Shown: positions 37,588 to 46,882 of the stretch, piece by piece | Numbering within the stretch: the first letter of the stretch is position 1 | Layout of the letters: each line of letters starts with the position of its first letter | From: Brevundimonas bullata | Lineage (GTDB): Bacteria > Pseudomonadota > Alphaproteobacteria > Caulobacterales > Caulobacteraceae | Direction of reading: 5' to 3' | Length of the DNA: 64,000 nucleotides | Assembly: GCF_003350205.1 (NCBI RefSeq) | Contig: NZ_QLLC01000013.1 | Coordinates: forward strand, 1 to 64,000 | The notes under the pieces: generated by a model | The model's database searches: none | Told to the model about the DNA's origin: nothing | What the model saw: only the letters and a program-made list of their open reading frames with translations | Position numbers and translations under genes: made by a program

Positions 37588-38115
37588 TTGGAGCGGCTTG
37601 TCCATGACCACGAACTCGAGTTCGCGGGTCTGCGGCAGGCCGAAGCGTTCGTCGTCCAGGGGGAAGGGCCGGGTTTCGCCGGTCAGGACGTAGCCGCGCC
37701 GTTCGTACCAGGCGATCAGTTCCGTCCGCTGGCGGATGACGGTCATCTCCATGCGGGTCGCGGCGAAGCGAGCGACAGCCTCGGCCTCGGCGGCCTCGAT
37801 CAGGCGTCGGCCCAGACCGCCGGCCTGACGGGTCGGATCGACGGTCAGCAGGCCGAGATAGGCCAGACCCTGCCCTTGGTCCGCCACCTGGACGCAGCCG
37901 GTCAGGACGCCGTCAACCTCGGCCAGCAGGATGACCCGGCGGGCGTCGGCGAGGATGTCCCGCAGCTCAGCCTGATCGGTGCGCTGGCCGCCCAGAAGGT
38001 CGGCCTCGTGGGTCCAGCCGGCCCGGGCAGCGTCGCCGCGATAGGCGCTTTCGATCAGGCGGTGCAGCCCCGCCACGTCCGAAGACGCGGCGGGACGGAA
38101 GGTCGTCGCGGTCAT
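37585..38115 (-). CDS. GNAT family N-acetyltransferase
   Basis: A 176-residue GNAT protein with the acetyl-CoA loop VDPTRQAGGLGRRLIEAAE (near 92-110) and the late motif TELIAWYERRGYVLTGETRPFP, which is typical of the family. Its start overlaps the stop of the upstream S46 peptidase gene by four bases (ATGA), so it is co-translated with it. A substrate among amino acids or peptides would fit that neighbour, but this is only an inference. Confidence 0.87.
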   Translation of the reverse strand: MTATTFRPAASSDVAGLHRLIESAYRGDAARAGWTHEADLLGGQRTDQAELRDILADARRVILLAEVDGVLTGCVQVADQGQGLAYLGLLTVDPTRQAGGLGRRLIEAAEAEAVARFAATRMEMTVIRQRTELIAWYERRGYVLTGETRPFPLDDERFGLPQTRELEFVVMDKPLQ

Positions 38116-40178
38116 TTGACCCCGAGTTCCTCGATCAGATGATCCATGCCGTAGACGTCGCGCAGGGCCGTGGTCACGGCCTGGGTGGTGACGATGACGC
38201 TGCGGTTGACGTTGCGGTCATAGCCGTAGGCGTTGCGCTGGGTCAGGACGGTGGAGTCGAAGTTGGCGCCGATGATCTCGCCCCTGGCGTTGACGGCGGG
38301 CGAGCCCGACGAGCCGCCAATGGTGTCGGACGAGACGGCCATGTTCATCACCGCGTTGGGGTCGATGCGGTCCTTGGCGGCCAGCAGCTTGGGCGCGACG
38401 TTGAAGGGCTCGGCGCCCGTGGCGCGGTCCCACAGGCCGGCGAAGGTGGTGAAGGCGCCGATACGCTGGCCCGGAACATCCGTGCCCTCGACCCGACCAT
38501 AGGTCAGGCGGAGCGTGCCGGTGGCGTCAGGATAGACGGCGTCGCCATAGGCGGCGAAGCGGGCGGCGGCCAGCTGTTCCGAAGCGCGGTCGGTCGGCGC
38601 CTTGACCTTGTCATCCCACGTCTTGCGCACGGCGCGGGCGTCGGCGTCGATGGCCAGAACATACTGGATCAGGGGGTCGGTCGAGGCCTGGACGGCGGGC
38701 AGACCGCCTTCCCACAGGGCGCGGCGTACGGCGGGATCAGCCAGCTTGGTGCCGGTGATCAGACGGGCCGACAGAGCTTCGGGGCTTTTCTTGCCCAGCA
38801 GGGTGCGGACATAGGGGCTGTCGACGGTCAGCCATTCGCGGGTCTTGGACAGCCACCATTCCAGACGGATCTGCTCCAGCTCCGGGTAGGTCGGGCGCTC
38901 GGCGAAGAGGCCGGATTGCACGCCCGGCAGGCGGCTGTCGGCATACTCGGCCAGACGCTGATCCGACGGCTTAGCGCGTTCCTGGGCGCCGCGCACGATG
39001 GCCCGCGCCCATTGGAACAGGGGCGAGCCGCCCGCGACCGAGGTCGTGCCCATGCCGGTGCCGCCTTCCAGCAAGGCCATAGGGGCGTAGAGCTCGCGCG
39101 CCAGAGGCTGAACCGCGTCCAGCGTCGCCCACGGGTCGGTGGCGCCGCCCGCCGCACGGGCGCGGAAGTCAGCCTCGGCCTCGGCCTTGGCGGCCATGAA
39201 GGCCGGGTCGATCAGGGCGGCCATGCGGCCGCGCCCGCGCTTGTAGGTGTTCTCGACGCCGACGATGGGGTCCATGGCGATGAAGGCCTGTTCCTCGCCC
39301 TCTTCCGAGTAGCGGATCAGCCGGCCGCGCAGCTCGGACGCGATCAGCTGGTCCAGCGGCAGGACGACGTCGCGGATGGTCATCAGCTGCGACTGGGTCA
39401 GCAGACGCTGGGTCGAGCCGGGGTTACCGGTGACGAAGACGGGCTCGCCCTCGGTCGGCTTGTTCGGGTTCCAGGTGAAGTGGGTCGGGGTCAGGGCGGG
39501 CTTGCCGTCTTCATACAGGCGGATGAAGGCCGCATCGATGGCGAAGCGCGGGAAGGAGAAGTTGTCGAGGTCGCCGCCGAAGGTCGCGGCGCGGTCTTCC
39601 GGGGCCCAGGCCAGACGCACGTCGGAATACTTGCGGAACTTGTAGAGCTTGAACTGGCCGCCGCGGTACAGGCTGACGACCTGGCAGCGGATCTTGGGAT
39701 CATCGCCGCAGTTCTCGGTTTCGATGCGGCCGGCCTCGGCCTCGCGCGCCTGGGTGAAGGCCTGGCCGTCCAGACCGGCGCCCGCCTTCTGCACGCGTTC
39801 GGTGACGTCGACGATCTCGGTCAGGATTTCGGCCGAGCCGCCGGGGCATTTCAGCTCCTCCTCGCGGCTCTTGGGCGTGAAGCCGGTCTCGGCGTACTGC
39901 AGCTGAGGCGTGGACAGGTTGGCGACGCAGGTGGCGACGCAGTGGTTGTTGGTCATCACCAGGCCTTCGCCGGAGATGACGCCCGCCGAGCAGCCGCCGA
40001 ACTTGACCGACGACAGGCGGACCTTGTCGAGCCAGGCCTGGTCGATGTTCGTGCCCAGGGTCTGGTTGGCGCGGGCGATGGGGAAGTTGTCGTACGTCCA
40101 CATGCCTTCCTCTGCCTTGGCGGAGTTGGCGGCGGCGAAGGCCAGGACGGCGGCCGAGGCGAAGAACATGTGACGCAT
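38112..40178 (-). CDS. S46 family dipeptidyl-peptidase (DPP7/DPP11-like), variant S1 site
   Basis: A 688-residue periplasmic serine peptidase with a signal peptide ending NSAKAEE. The catalytic triad is read as His in TNNHCVA, Asp in FGGDLDNFSFPRF and Ser in GGSSGSPAVN. Family enzymes release dipeptides from the N-terminus of oligopeptides. The residue that sets specificity, Gly in DPP7 and Arg in DPP11, lies just after the FD that follows the Ser motif; here it is Ser (NFDSTV). The start at 40178 has AGGAG. It is a tandem paralogue of the next gene upstream and is coupled to an acetyltransferase downstream. Confidence 0.9.
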   Translation of the reverse strand: MRHMFFASAAVLAFAAANSAKAEEGMWTYDNFPIARANQTLGTNIDQAWLDKVRLSSVKFGGCSAGVISGEGLVMTNNHCVATCVANLSTPQLQYAETGFTPKSREEELKCPGGSAEILTEIVDVTERVQKAGAGLDGQAFTQAREAEAGRIETENCGDDPKIRCQVVSLYRGGQFKLYKFRKYSDVRLAWAPEDRAATFGGDLDNFSFPRFAIDAAFIRLYEDGKPALTPTHFTWNPNKPTEGEPVFVTGNPGSTQRLLTQSQLMTIRDVVLPLDQLIASELRGRLIRYSEEGEEQAFIAMDPIVGVENTYKRGRGRMAALIDPAFMAAKAEAEADFRARAAGGATDPWATLDAVQPLARELYAPMALLEGGTGMGTTSVAGGSPLFQWARAIVRGAQERAKPSDQRLAEYADSRLPGVQSGLFAERPTYPELEQIRLEWWLSKTREWLTVDSPYVRTLLGKKSPEALSARLITGTKLADPAVRRALWEGGLPAVQASTDPLIQYVLAIDADARAVRKTWDDKVKAPTDRASEQLAAARFAAYGDAVYPDATGTLRLTYGRVEGTDVPGQRIGAFTTFAGLWDRATGAEPFNVAPKLLAAKDRIDPNAVMNMAVSSDTIGGSSGSPAVNARGEIIGANFDSTVLTQRNAYGYDRNVNRSVIVTTQAVTTALRDVYGMDHLIEELGVK

Positions 40179-40195
40179 GGAGAACTCCTGGTTCA

Positions 40196-40220
40196 GACTC
40201 TGGCGAGGAAAAACAGAGTC
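40196..40220 (-). promoter_or_regulatory. inverted repeat in the S46 peptidase leader
   Basis: GACTCTG / CAGAGTC arms of seven bases separated by eleven bases, 18 bases before the start codon and partly next to its ribosome-binding site. Possible leader hairpin or operator. Confidence 0.25.
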
Positions 40221-40298
40221 CAATTCGTCTGAATAGTCTGAAATCGGCGGCGCGGATCAAGAGAAGCTAGCAGGGCGCTGCGTCAGACGGGGGCGTAT

Positions 40299-40438
40299 CT
40301 TTCCTCCCTGTCGCGCAGCGATGGGGAGGTGGCGCGGAGCCGAAGGCGACGTGACGGAGGGGGCGACTCCACGGCAGGCGTTTGCGCCGCCCCCTCCACC
40401 ACTACGTGGTCCCCCTCCCCATGGAATGGGGAGGAAAG
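40299..40438. repeat. intergenic palindromic repeat, family B copy 1
   Basis: Starts CTTTCCTCCC and ends GGGGAGGAAAG, with GATGGGGAGGTGGCGCG and GGAGGGGGCG inside matched by CCCCCTCCACC and CCCCCTCCCCAT in inverted order. The second copy is at 59468. Both lie downstream of a minus-strand start or between convergent genes. Confidence 0.75.
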
Positions 40439-40448
40439 ACGCAGTCGT

Positions 40449-42542
40449 TTAGCGCGTCACGCCCAGTTCGCGCAGGAGGCGCGGCTGGTTGTAGACGTTG
40501 CGCAGGGCCTCGGTGACGGCGGCGGTGGAGACCGTCACAGTGCGGTTCAGTTCGCCGTCGTAGCCGAACGAGCCGCCCAGCGAGTGGATGTTGCCGTCGA
40601 AGGCGGCGCCGATCACTTCACCCTTGGCGTTGATCACCGGCGAACCGGAGTTGCCGCCGATGATGTCGTTGGTCGAGACGAAGTCATAGACGACGTTCTT
40701 GTTGATGCGGCTCTCGGCATCGACGAAGCGCTGAGCCGCGTTGAACGGCTCGGCGCCGGTGGCGCGCTCATACAGGCCGCCCATGTAGGTGAAGGCCGGC
40801 ACGGTCACGCCGCGATAGGTCCAGCCCTTTACCTGGCCATAGGACAGGCGCAGCGAGAAGGTCGCGTCGGGGTAGAGGTTGTCGCCATAGACGGCGAAGC
40901 GGGCCTGGGCGACCTTTTCGGCGGCGCGGGCGGTCGGGCCGTTGACGCCCGCGTCCCACTGGGTGCGGACGGCTTGCGCGGCGTCGTCGTTGGCCAGGAC
41001 GAAGGCGATCATCGGGTCGCCCGAGGCGGCCAGCTGTTCCGGCGTCATGGCCAGGGCTTCGGCGCGGAAGGCCGGATCGATCAGCTTGGTCTCGACCAGC
41101 TTGGCGGCGATGCCCTCGGGGTTTTCGCGGCCCAGCATCGCCTTCACGTTGGCGTTGTCCACGGTCAGGTATTCGCGGGTCTTGGAGAGCCAGAAGGACA
41201 GCTGGATCTCCTCGACGCCCTTGGCGATCGGGGCTTCCGAGGCCAGACGACGGCCCAGGGCGGCGATGTCGCTGTCGGCGTAGCCGGCGCGGCGTTCGGC
41301 GACCGGCTTGGCGCGTTCCTTCGACGCGCGGACGATGGCGCGGGCGTAAGAATAGAGGGTCGAACCGCCGCCGGCGTTACCTTCCAGCTGGCGGTAGGGC
41401 ATGTAGAGGTCGCGAGCCGTCGACTGGACCTTTTCCAGGTCCGCCCACGGATCACCGATGCGTTCGGCCAGGGCCGGGTCGGCGGCGACGCGTTGACGCA
41501 GCTCGGCCTCTTCCTGGCGCTTCTTGCCCATGAAGGCCGGGTCGGTCAGGGCGCCCAGCTGGCCGTAGTTGACCTTGAAGCCGTTCTCCAGGCCGAAGAT
41601 CGGGTCCACCGAGACGCGCTTCTCCTCGTCGCCCTGGGTCGAATATTCGGTCAGGCGGCCGCGCAGTTCCGAGCTCTGGATCAGGGTGGTGGGGATCTGC
41701 TGGTCGCGCAGACGCTCCAGCTGGCTCATGGTCAGCAGGCGCGAGGTCGAGCCGGGGTTGCCGGCGACGAAGGTGACTTCGCCTTCCTTGGGCGCGCTCG
41801 GATTCCACTTGAGGTGGTTCGGCGTGGCGACCGGCTTGCCGTCCTCATAGGCGCGCAGGAAGGCGGCATCGAGGGCGTAGCGGGGGAAGTTGAAATTGTC
41901 CGGGTCGCCGCCGAAGAAGGCCGCCTGGAACTCCGGCGCGAAGGCCAGACGCACGTCTTCATACTTGCGGAACTGATACAGGGCGTACTTGCCGCCGCGA
42001 TAGAAGCTGATGACCTGGCAGGTCAGCTTGCGGTCGTCGCCGCAGGCGTCCTTCTGGATCTTGTCGATCTCGGCGGCGCGGGCCGTGACGAAGGCCGAGC
42101 CTTCCAGGCCGGCGCCGGCGCCCAGCACGCGCTCGGTCACGTCGGTGATGCCGGTCAGGACCTCGGCGGTCTGGCCGGGGCAGGTCTTCTCTTCTTCACG
42201 GGTGGCGGGCATCCAGCCGTTCTTGACGTAGTCGTTCTGGGCCGTGGACAGGTCCTGGACGCAGGAGATGACGCAGTGGTGGTTGGTCAGGATCAGGCCT
42301 TCGCCCGAGACGAACGAGGCCGAGCAGCCTTGCAGGCGCACGGCGGCGTTGCGCACGCCGTCCAGCCACGACTGGTCGATGCGGGTGCCGTACTTGTCGT
42401 TGACCGTCTGGATCGGGAAGTTGTCGAAGGTCCACATGCCCTCGTCGGCGAGCGCCGGGGTGGCGGTCGCGCCGGTCACGGCGGCGGCGACCCCCAGGGC
42501 TGCCAATGAGGCGGTGAAGGAAAAGGTGCGACGAAGCGACAT
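40449..42542 (-). CDS. S46 family dipeptidyl-peptidase, DPP7-like
   Basis: A 697-residue periplasmic peptidase with a signal peptide ending ATPALADEG. The triad is His89 in TNHHC, Asp in FGGDPDNFNFPRY (about residue 225) and Ser in GGNSGSPVIN (about 632). The specificity position after FD is Gly (AFDGNIHS), as in DPP7, which accepts hydrophobic P1 residues. GGGAG precedes the ATG. It lies 270 bp upstream of a paralogue in the same direction, with repeat B1 between, so the two may be separately expressed. Product dipeptides feed peptide catabolism. Confidence 0.92.
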   Translation of the reverse strand: MSLRRTFSFTASLAALGVAAAVTGATATPALADEGMWTFDNFPIQTVNDKYGTRIDQSWLDGVRNAAVRLQGCSASFVSGEGLILTNHHCVISCVQDLSTAQNDYVKNGWMPATREEEKTCPGQTAEVLTGITDVTERVLGAGAGLEGSAFVTARAAEIDKIQKDACGDDRKLTCQVISFYRGGKYALYQFRKYEDVRLAFAPEFQAAFFGGDPDNFNFPRYALDAAFLRAYEDGKPVATPNHLKWNPSAPKEGEVTFVAGNPGSTSRLLTMSQLERLRDQQIPTTLIQSSELRGRLTEYSTQGDEEKRVSVDPIFGLENGFKVNYGQLGALTDPAFMGKKRQEEAELRQRVAADPALAERIGDPWADLEKVQSTARDLYMPYRQLEGNAGGGSTLYSYARAIVRASKERAKPVAERRAGYADSDIAALGRRLASEAPIAKGVEEIQLSFWLSKTREYLTVDNANVKAMLGRENPEGIAAKLVETKLIDPAFRAEALAMTPEQLAASGDPMIAFVLANDDAAQAVRTQWDAGVNGPTARAAEKVAQARFAVYGDNLYPDATFSLRLSYGQVKGWTYRGVTVPAFTYMGGLYERATGAEPFNAAQRFVDAESRINKNVVYDFVSTNDIIGGNSGSPVINAKGEVIGAAFDGNIHSLGGSFGYDGELNRTVTVSTAAVTEALRNVYNQPRLLRELGVTR

Positions 42543-42735
42543 GGGGCTCTCCCGGCGCGCAAGGCCCGGCGCCTCGCGTCTGTTATTGTGTAACTAGCGC
42601 CGTCCAGGGACGGGCCTCAAGCCCCCATAGTCCTGCTGCGCGTCCGGGGGAAGCGGAACCCTTACCCCGATTTAACTTGGCCCCGGCCCGGCACGGCCTC
42701 AGATAACGCTGCAAGTCAGGGGTTTGAGACGCGTC

Positions 42736-43908
42736 ATGTCACTCGCGCTATCCACGCTGCTCTTTGAGTGGCGACGTTATATGGCCGCCGTCATGGCGCT
42801 GGCCCTTTCGGGTCTGCTCGTGCTGGCGATGACCGGGGTCTTCATCGGCATCGGCAAGGGCTTCACCGCCCAGATCGAGCGCTCGGCCGCCGACGTCATC
42901 ATCATGCAGCCGGGGGCCAAGAGCCTGATCGGCGGACCGTCGGGCGTGCCGCGCCGCTTCATTCCGCTGGCCTACAACCACCCCGCCGTGGTCGAGGTCC
43001 AGCCTCTGGACGGCGCCGGCGGGACCTTCCAGTCGATCAAGGAGGTCGACCCGACCCGCAGCCAGGCCGAGCGCGCCAAGCAGGGCGCCCCGCGTCAGAA
43101 ATTCGTTCAGTCCAGCATCATCGACACCACGCCCGGCTCAGTCACCATTCCCACCGACTATTCGCGCGAACTGGTCGACGCCCTGCGTCAGCCCTACACC
43201 GTCGCGGTCGATGAAACGGCGCTGACGACCCTGGGTGTCAAGCTGGGCGACAAGGCCCTGTACAATGGTCAGACCGTCACCGTCGTCGGCGTCACCCGCG
43301 GCTATCCCAACATGATGCAGCCGGGCGTGGTCATGTCGCGCGACACCCTGCGCATGGTGGGTCAGGCCGACACCGGCCCGCGCGTCGGTCCGCTGATGAT
43401 CAAGCTGCGCGACCCGTCGCAATCCAAGATCGTCGCGACCCAGCTGAACGCCATGGGCAACGGCCAGTGGAAGGCCTGGACCCGTCAGGAACTGGCCGAC
43501 GCCAACGCCGGCGCCATGTTCGAGGAAGGCATCCTGGTCATCATCATCGGCGGCTGCATGGTGCTGGGCATCATCATCGGCGTGGCCATTACCTGGCAGA
43601 CCCTGCGCGGGGCCATCATGGCCAACATCAAGGAGTTCGCCTCGCTGCGCGCCCTGGGCGTGGGCATGGGAAGCCTGCGTCGGATCGTCATGGAGCTGAG
43701 CTTCTGGGTCGGGGTGGTCGGCGTCGCCGCCGCCATCGGCCTGACCTGGCTGCTGTCGCTGTTCGCCCTGTCCAAGGCCGTCATCATCGCCCTGCCCCTG
43801 CCCCTGCTGATCGTGGTGGGCGGCGGTCTGATCGCCATCGCCATGCTGTCGGGCTTCCTGTCGATGGGCATCCTCAAGAAGAGCCAACCTGCGGACCTGC
43901 TGCGATGA
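42736..43908 (+). CDS. ABC transporter permease, DevC/MacB-FtsX type
   Basis: A 390-residue membrane protein with one N-terminal span (about 20-40), a periplasmic domain (about 45-255) and three C-terminal spans (about 263-285, 312-340, 348-375), the FtsX-like fold of mechanotransmission transporters. EFASLRALGVGMGSLRRIV is the coupling segment. It forms a tripartite exporter with the ATPase and adaptor that follow. The ATG at 42736 is used rather than a TTG at 42724. It overlaps the next gene by ATGA. Confidence 0.9.
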   Translation: MSLALSTLLFEWRRYMAAVMALALSGLLVLAMTGVFIGIGKGFTAQIERSAADVIIMQPGAKSLIGGPSGVPRRFIPLAYNHPAVVEVQPLDGAGGTFQSIKEVDPTRSQAERAKQGAPRQKFVQSSIIDTTPGSVTIPTDYSRELVDALRQPYTVAVDETALTTLGVKLGDKALYNGQTVTVVGVTRGYPNMMQPGVVMSRDTLRMVGQADTGPRVGPLMIKLRDPSQSKIVATQLNAMGNGQWKAWTRQELADANAGAMFEEGILVIIIGGCMVLGIIIGVAITWQTLRGAIMANIKEFASLRALGVGMGSLRRIVMELSFWVGVVGVAAAIGLTWLLSLFALSKAVIIALPLPLLIVVGGGLIAIAMLSGFLSMGILKKSQPADLLR

Positions 43909-44672
43909 ACACGATGACTTTTGGGCATACGAAGGTTCAAGGCCGGCATGGCGAGTTCGCCATCGAGGCCAAGGGTCTGGTCAAGCGGTTCAAGTCCGGC
44001 AAGAACTATGTCGAGGTGCTGAAGGGCGTGGATTTCGACGCCCGTCACGGCGACCTGACCATGGTCATGGGACCGTCCGGTTCGGGCAAGTCGACGCTGA
44101 TCGCCGCCCTGTCGGGTCTGCTGAAGCCCGAAGCGGGCCGGGTCGACGCCCTGGACATGGATGACATGTGGTCCTTCTCGTCGGGCAAGATCGACAAGTT
44201 CCGGCTGGATCACTGCGGCTTCATCTTCCAGGGCTTCAACCTGTTTCCGTCGCTCAGCGCCCTGCAACAGGTGACGACGGTGCTGAAGTTCCAGGGCCTG
44301 ACCCCGGATCAGGCGAAGAAGCGCGCCACCCTGGCGCTGGAAGAGGTCGGCCTGGGCCATCGCCTGCATCAGCGCCCGGCGGCCCTATCCGGCGGCGAGA
44401 AGCAGCGCGTCGCCATCGCCCGCGCCCTGGCCAAGGACCCGCAGATCCTGTTCGCCGACGAACCGACCTCGGCCCTGGACGGCGAGAACGGCCAGATCGT
44501 CATTAAACTTCTTCGCCGGGCCGCCACCGAACATGGCGCGGCGGTCATCTGCGTGACCCACGACCCGCGTCTGGAAGCCTGGGCCGACCGGGTCATCCAC
44601 ATCGAAGACGGCGTGATCATTGACGATCAGCGCCGCACCCCCAATCCCGACGCCGTTCTGGCCTCGCACTGA
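43905..44672 (+). CDS. ABC transporter ATP-binding protein, DevA/MacB type
   Basis: A 255-residue ATPase with Walker A GPSGSGKST, signature LSGGEKQRVAIARAL, Walker B ILFADEPTSALD and the His switch CVTHDPR, all of LolD/MacB/DevA type. It pairs with the FtsX-like permease whose stop it overlaps. The short N-terminal extension before the nucleotide-binding domain (about 20 residues) is unusual but minor. Confidence 0.92.
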   Translation: MNTMTFGHTKVQGRHGEFAIEAKGLVKRFKSGKNYVEVLKGVDFDARHGDLTMVMGPSGSGKSTLIAALSGLLKPEAGRVDALDMDDMWSFSSGKIDKFRLDHCGFIFQGFNLFPSLSALQQVTTVLKFQGLTPDQAKKRATLALEEVGLGHRLHQRPAALSGGEKQRVAIARALAKDPQILFADEPTSALDGENGQIVIKLLRRAATEHGAAVICVTHDPRLEAWADRVIHIEDGVIIDDQRRTPNPDAVLASH

Positions 44673-44697
44673 ACACCGATCCTCAAGGACGCCTCAC

Positions 44698-45714
44698 ATG
44701 CCCGCTTTCCTGAAAAACAAATGGCTCTGGATCGGCCTCGTGCTGCTGATCGCGCTCGTCGTCGGCTTCGGCCTGTTCCAGAAGGCCAGCGCCGCCAAGA
44801 AGGCGGAAGCGACCGCCGCCGCCGAGAAGAAGGTCGAGAGCCCCTACGCCGCCATAGCCAACGCCAAGATCGACATCGAGGGCGGCATCATCCAGATCGC
44901 GGCCCGTCGCGGCGGCGTGGTGCGTGAAGTCCTGGTGCAGGAAGGCGACCGGGTCACAGCCGGCCAGATCCTGGCCCGTCAGGAAGACGACGAGCCGCGC
45001 CTGTCGCTGCAAAGCGCGGCGGCCGACGTGGCCCAGGCCGAAAGCCAGCTGCGCCTGATCAACGTCGAGATCAACACCGCCCAGCGCGAGTACGACCGGC
45101 TGCAGAAGCTGGTTTCGACCAACTTCGTCGCCGCTCAGCGGCTGGACCAGGCCCGCGACGCCATCGCTTCGGCCCAGGCCCGCCTCGCCGCCCAGCAGTC
45201 GGCCATCCAGACCGCCCGCGCCCGCCGCGACCAGGCCGCCTATAACGTCGAGCTGACCGTCATCCGCGCCCCGCAGGACGGCCGTATCGTGCGCCGCTAC
45301 GCCAACCCCGGCGCCGGCGCCTCGACCCTGAACGTGTCGAACATGTTCGATCTGGAGCCCGACGCCCCGCGCATCGCCCGCGCCGAAATCGTCGAGGCCG
45401 ACATTCCGAACATCACCACCGATCAGGCCGTCGAGATCACCCCCGAAGGCGACCCGTCTAAGGTCTATATCGGCAAGGTCCTGCGTCGCGCCGCCGTCTT
45501 CGGCGCCCGCAAGCTGGCCTCGGACGATCCCTCGCAGCGGTCGGACGAGCGCGTGGTCGAGGTGGTCGTGGCCGTCAACGACGCGCCGCTGCTGATCGGC
45601 CAACGGGTCCTGGTCAAGTTCATGAAGCCGGGCGAAACCGCCGGCGCCAAGCGCGCCGACAGCGTCGTCGGGGTGCCGGCCACCCGCTCGATGCAGACGC
45701 CGGCCAAGCGGTAA
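44698..45714 (+). CDS. periplasmic adaptor (HlyD/DevB type)
   Basis: A 338-residue protein with an N-terminal membrane anchor (about 6-24), a biotinyl-lipoyl half (GGVVREVLVQEGDRVTAGQ), a coiled-coil hairpin (about 95-185) and a second half LTVIRAPQDGRIVRRYANPG. With the permease and ATPase it forms a DevBCA/MacAB-like pump that would need a TolC-type outer-membrane channel encoded elsewhere. Likely cargo: a lipid, glycolipid or peptide. AAGGA precedes the ATG at 44698. Confidence 0.9.
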   Translation: MPAFLKNKWLWIGLVLLIALVVGFGLFQKASAAKKAEATAAAEKKVESPYAAIANAKIDIEGGIIQIAARRGGVVREVLVQEGDRVTAGQILARQEDDEPRLSLQSAAADVAQAESQLRLINVEINTAQREYDRLQKLVSTNFVAAQRLDQARDAIASAQARLAAQQSAIQTARARRDQAAYNVELTVIRAPQDGRIVRRYANPGAGASTLNVSNMFDLEPDAPRIARAEIVEADIPNITTDQAVEITPEGDPSKVYIGKVLRRAAVFGARKLASDDPSQRSDERVVEVVVAVNDAPLLIGQRVLVKFMKPGETAGAKRADSVVGVPATRSMQTPAKR

Positions 45715-45735
45715 GGGTTCGCGACACTGAACACG

Positions 45736-45765
45736 AAAAGGGGCGCTGCGAGGCGCCCCTTTTTT
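45736..45765 (+). terminator. Rho-independent terminator of the exporter operon
   Basis: Nine-base stem AAGGGGCGC / GCGCCCCTT with loop TGCGAG and a following run of T (45760-45765). Confidence 0.9.
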
Positions 45766-45810
45766 GTTGGCCCACCCAAACTCAGCACCAGGGTGTCGGC
45801 GCCCCTACTC

Positions 45811-45923
45811 CGTCACCCCGGACGTCCCGGAGGGGCGATCCGGGGCCCAGACGCCTCGTCCCGACATGGACGCGATATATCTGGCGCCTGGATTCCGGGT
45901 CCGCTTCGCGTCCCGGAATGACG
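45811..45923. repeat. intergenic palindromic repeat, family A copy 2 (diverged)
   Basis: Ends are CGTCACCCCGG and CCGGAATGACG, imperfect inverted copies of the family A ends, and the interior (CGATCCGGGGCC, GGATTCCGGGT) has drifted. It lies between the exporter terminator and the convergent enoyl-CoA hydratase gene. Confidence 0.6.
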
Positions 45924-45964
45924 GCAAGGAAAGGCAGTAGGACAAGTCGCTTTGCAATCGCCGG

Positions 45965-46762
45965 TTAGCGGCCGCTGAATTCCCCCGGTCGCTTTTCCAG
46001 CACCGCCGTCACACCCTCGATGTGGTCCTCGGTCAGGTGGGCCAGGGCCTGCATGGCCGCTGACAGCTCCAGCATCTGATCGAAGTTCATGTCGCGGCCC
46101 TGGCGCAGCAGGCTCTTGGCCATGCGCAGGGCCTGGGGCGGCTGGGCGGCGATCTGGTTGGCCGTAATCATGGCCTCGTCCATCAGGGTCTCGTGCGGGA
46201 CCACGCGGTTGACCAGGCCCCACTTGTCGGCGGTCTCGGCATCGATGGATCGGGCGGTGAACAGCATTTCGGCGGCGCGGACATAGCCGACGTTGCGCGG
46301 CAGCAGCCAGGAGCCGCCGTCGCCGGGGATGATGCCCAGCTTCATGAAGGGCACGCCGAAGCTGGCGCGGTCCGAGGCGATGCGGATGTCGCCGAGCCCG
46401 GCGATGTCGCAGCCCAGTCCCATGGCCGGGCCGTTGACGGCGGCGATCAGCGGAACCTCCAGCCCGTACAGCGAGCGGACGATGCGGTGGACGACGCGGC
46501 GATAGCGTTCACGGATGGCGGCGCCCGAACCCTCGAACAGGTCGGCGCGCGCCTTCATCGCCTTCAGGTCGCCGCCCGCCGAGAAGGCCCGGCCCGCGCC
46601 GGTCATGACGACGCAGCGGATGGAAGGGTCGGCGTTGACCGCCTCGCAGACCTTGGCGAAGGCCTCGCCGTCTTCCAGATCCGGCAGGGCGTTCAATCGG
46701 TCGGGCCGGGTCAGGGTCCAGACCATGACCGCGCCGCGGCGCTCCTCGACGATCAGACCCAT
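45965..46762 (-). CDS. enoyl-CoA hydratase/isomerase family protein
   Basis: A 265-residue crotonase-fold enzyme. AGRAFSAGGDLKAM (near 66-79) and NGPAMGLGCDIAG (near 112-124) form the oxyanion hole; the catalytic-type Glu/Asp region is KLGIIPGDGGSWLLPR. Hydration of enoyl-CoA in fatty acid or amino acid breakdown is likely, but the crotonase family is broad. AGAGGAG lies eight to nine bases before the ATG at 46762; the longer ORF is rejected. A terminator on the same strand lies upstream, so it has its own promoter. Confidence 0.88.
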   Translation of the reverse strand: MGLIVEERRGAVMVWTLTRPDRLNALPDLEDGEAFAKVCEAVNADPSIRCVVMTGAGRAFSAGGDLKAMKARADLFEGSGAAIRERYRRVVHRIVRSLYGLEVPLIAAVNGPAMGLGCDIAGLGDIRIASDRASFGVPFMKLGIIPGDGGSWLLPRNVGYVRAAEMLFTARSIDAETADKWGLVNRVVPHETLMDEAMITANQIAAQPPQALRMAKSLLRQGRDMNFDQMLELSAAMQALAHLTEDHIEGVTAVLEKRPGEFSGR

Positions 46763-46827
46763 GGCGATGCTCCTCTTGATGATGGAGCCGGTTTCAGCGG
46801 GGCGGCGGGTTAAGGCAAGCGGAATTG

Positions 46828-46856
46828 AAAAACCCCGGTCGTTGTGACCGGGGCTT
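46828..46856 (-). terminator. Rho-independent terminator of the 52-residue gene
   Basis: Read on the minus strand: stem CCCCGGTC / GACCGGGG with a five-base loop and a run of five T. It lies 27 bases beyond the stop of the small gene at 46883-47041. Confidence 0.85.
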
Positions 46857-46882
46857 ATGGCTTGGATCAAATACCCTCGCGA

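Noticed and set aside
38139..42509. Plus-strand ORFs of about 700 codons opposite both S46 peptidase genes
   Set aside because: They mirror the GC3-rich peptidase genes on the antisense strand, have low-complexity composition (Gly, Ala, Asp, Gln, Val) and show no domain, while the minus-strand frames carry full catalytic motifs.
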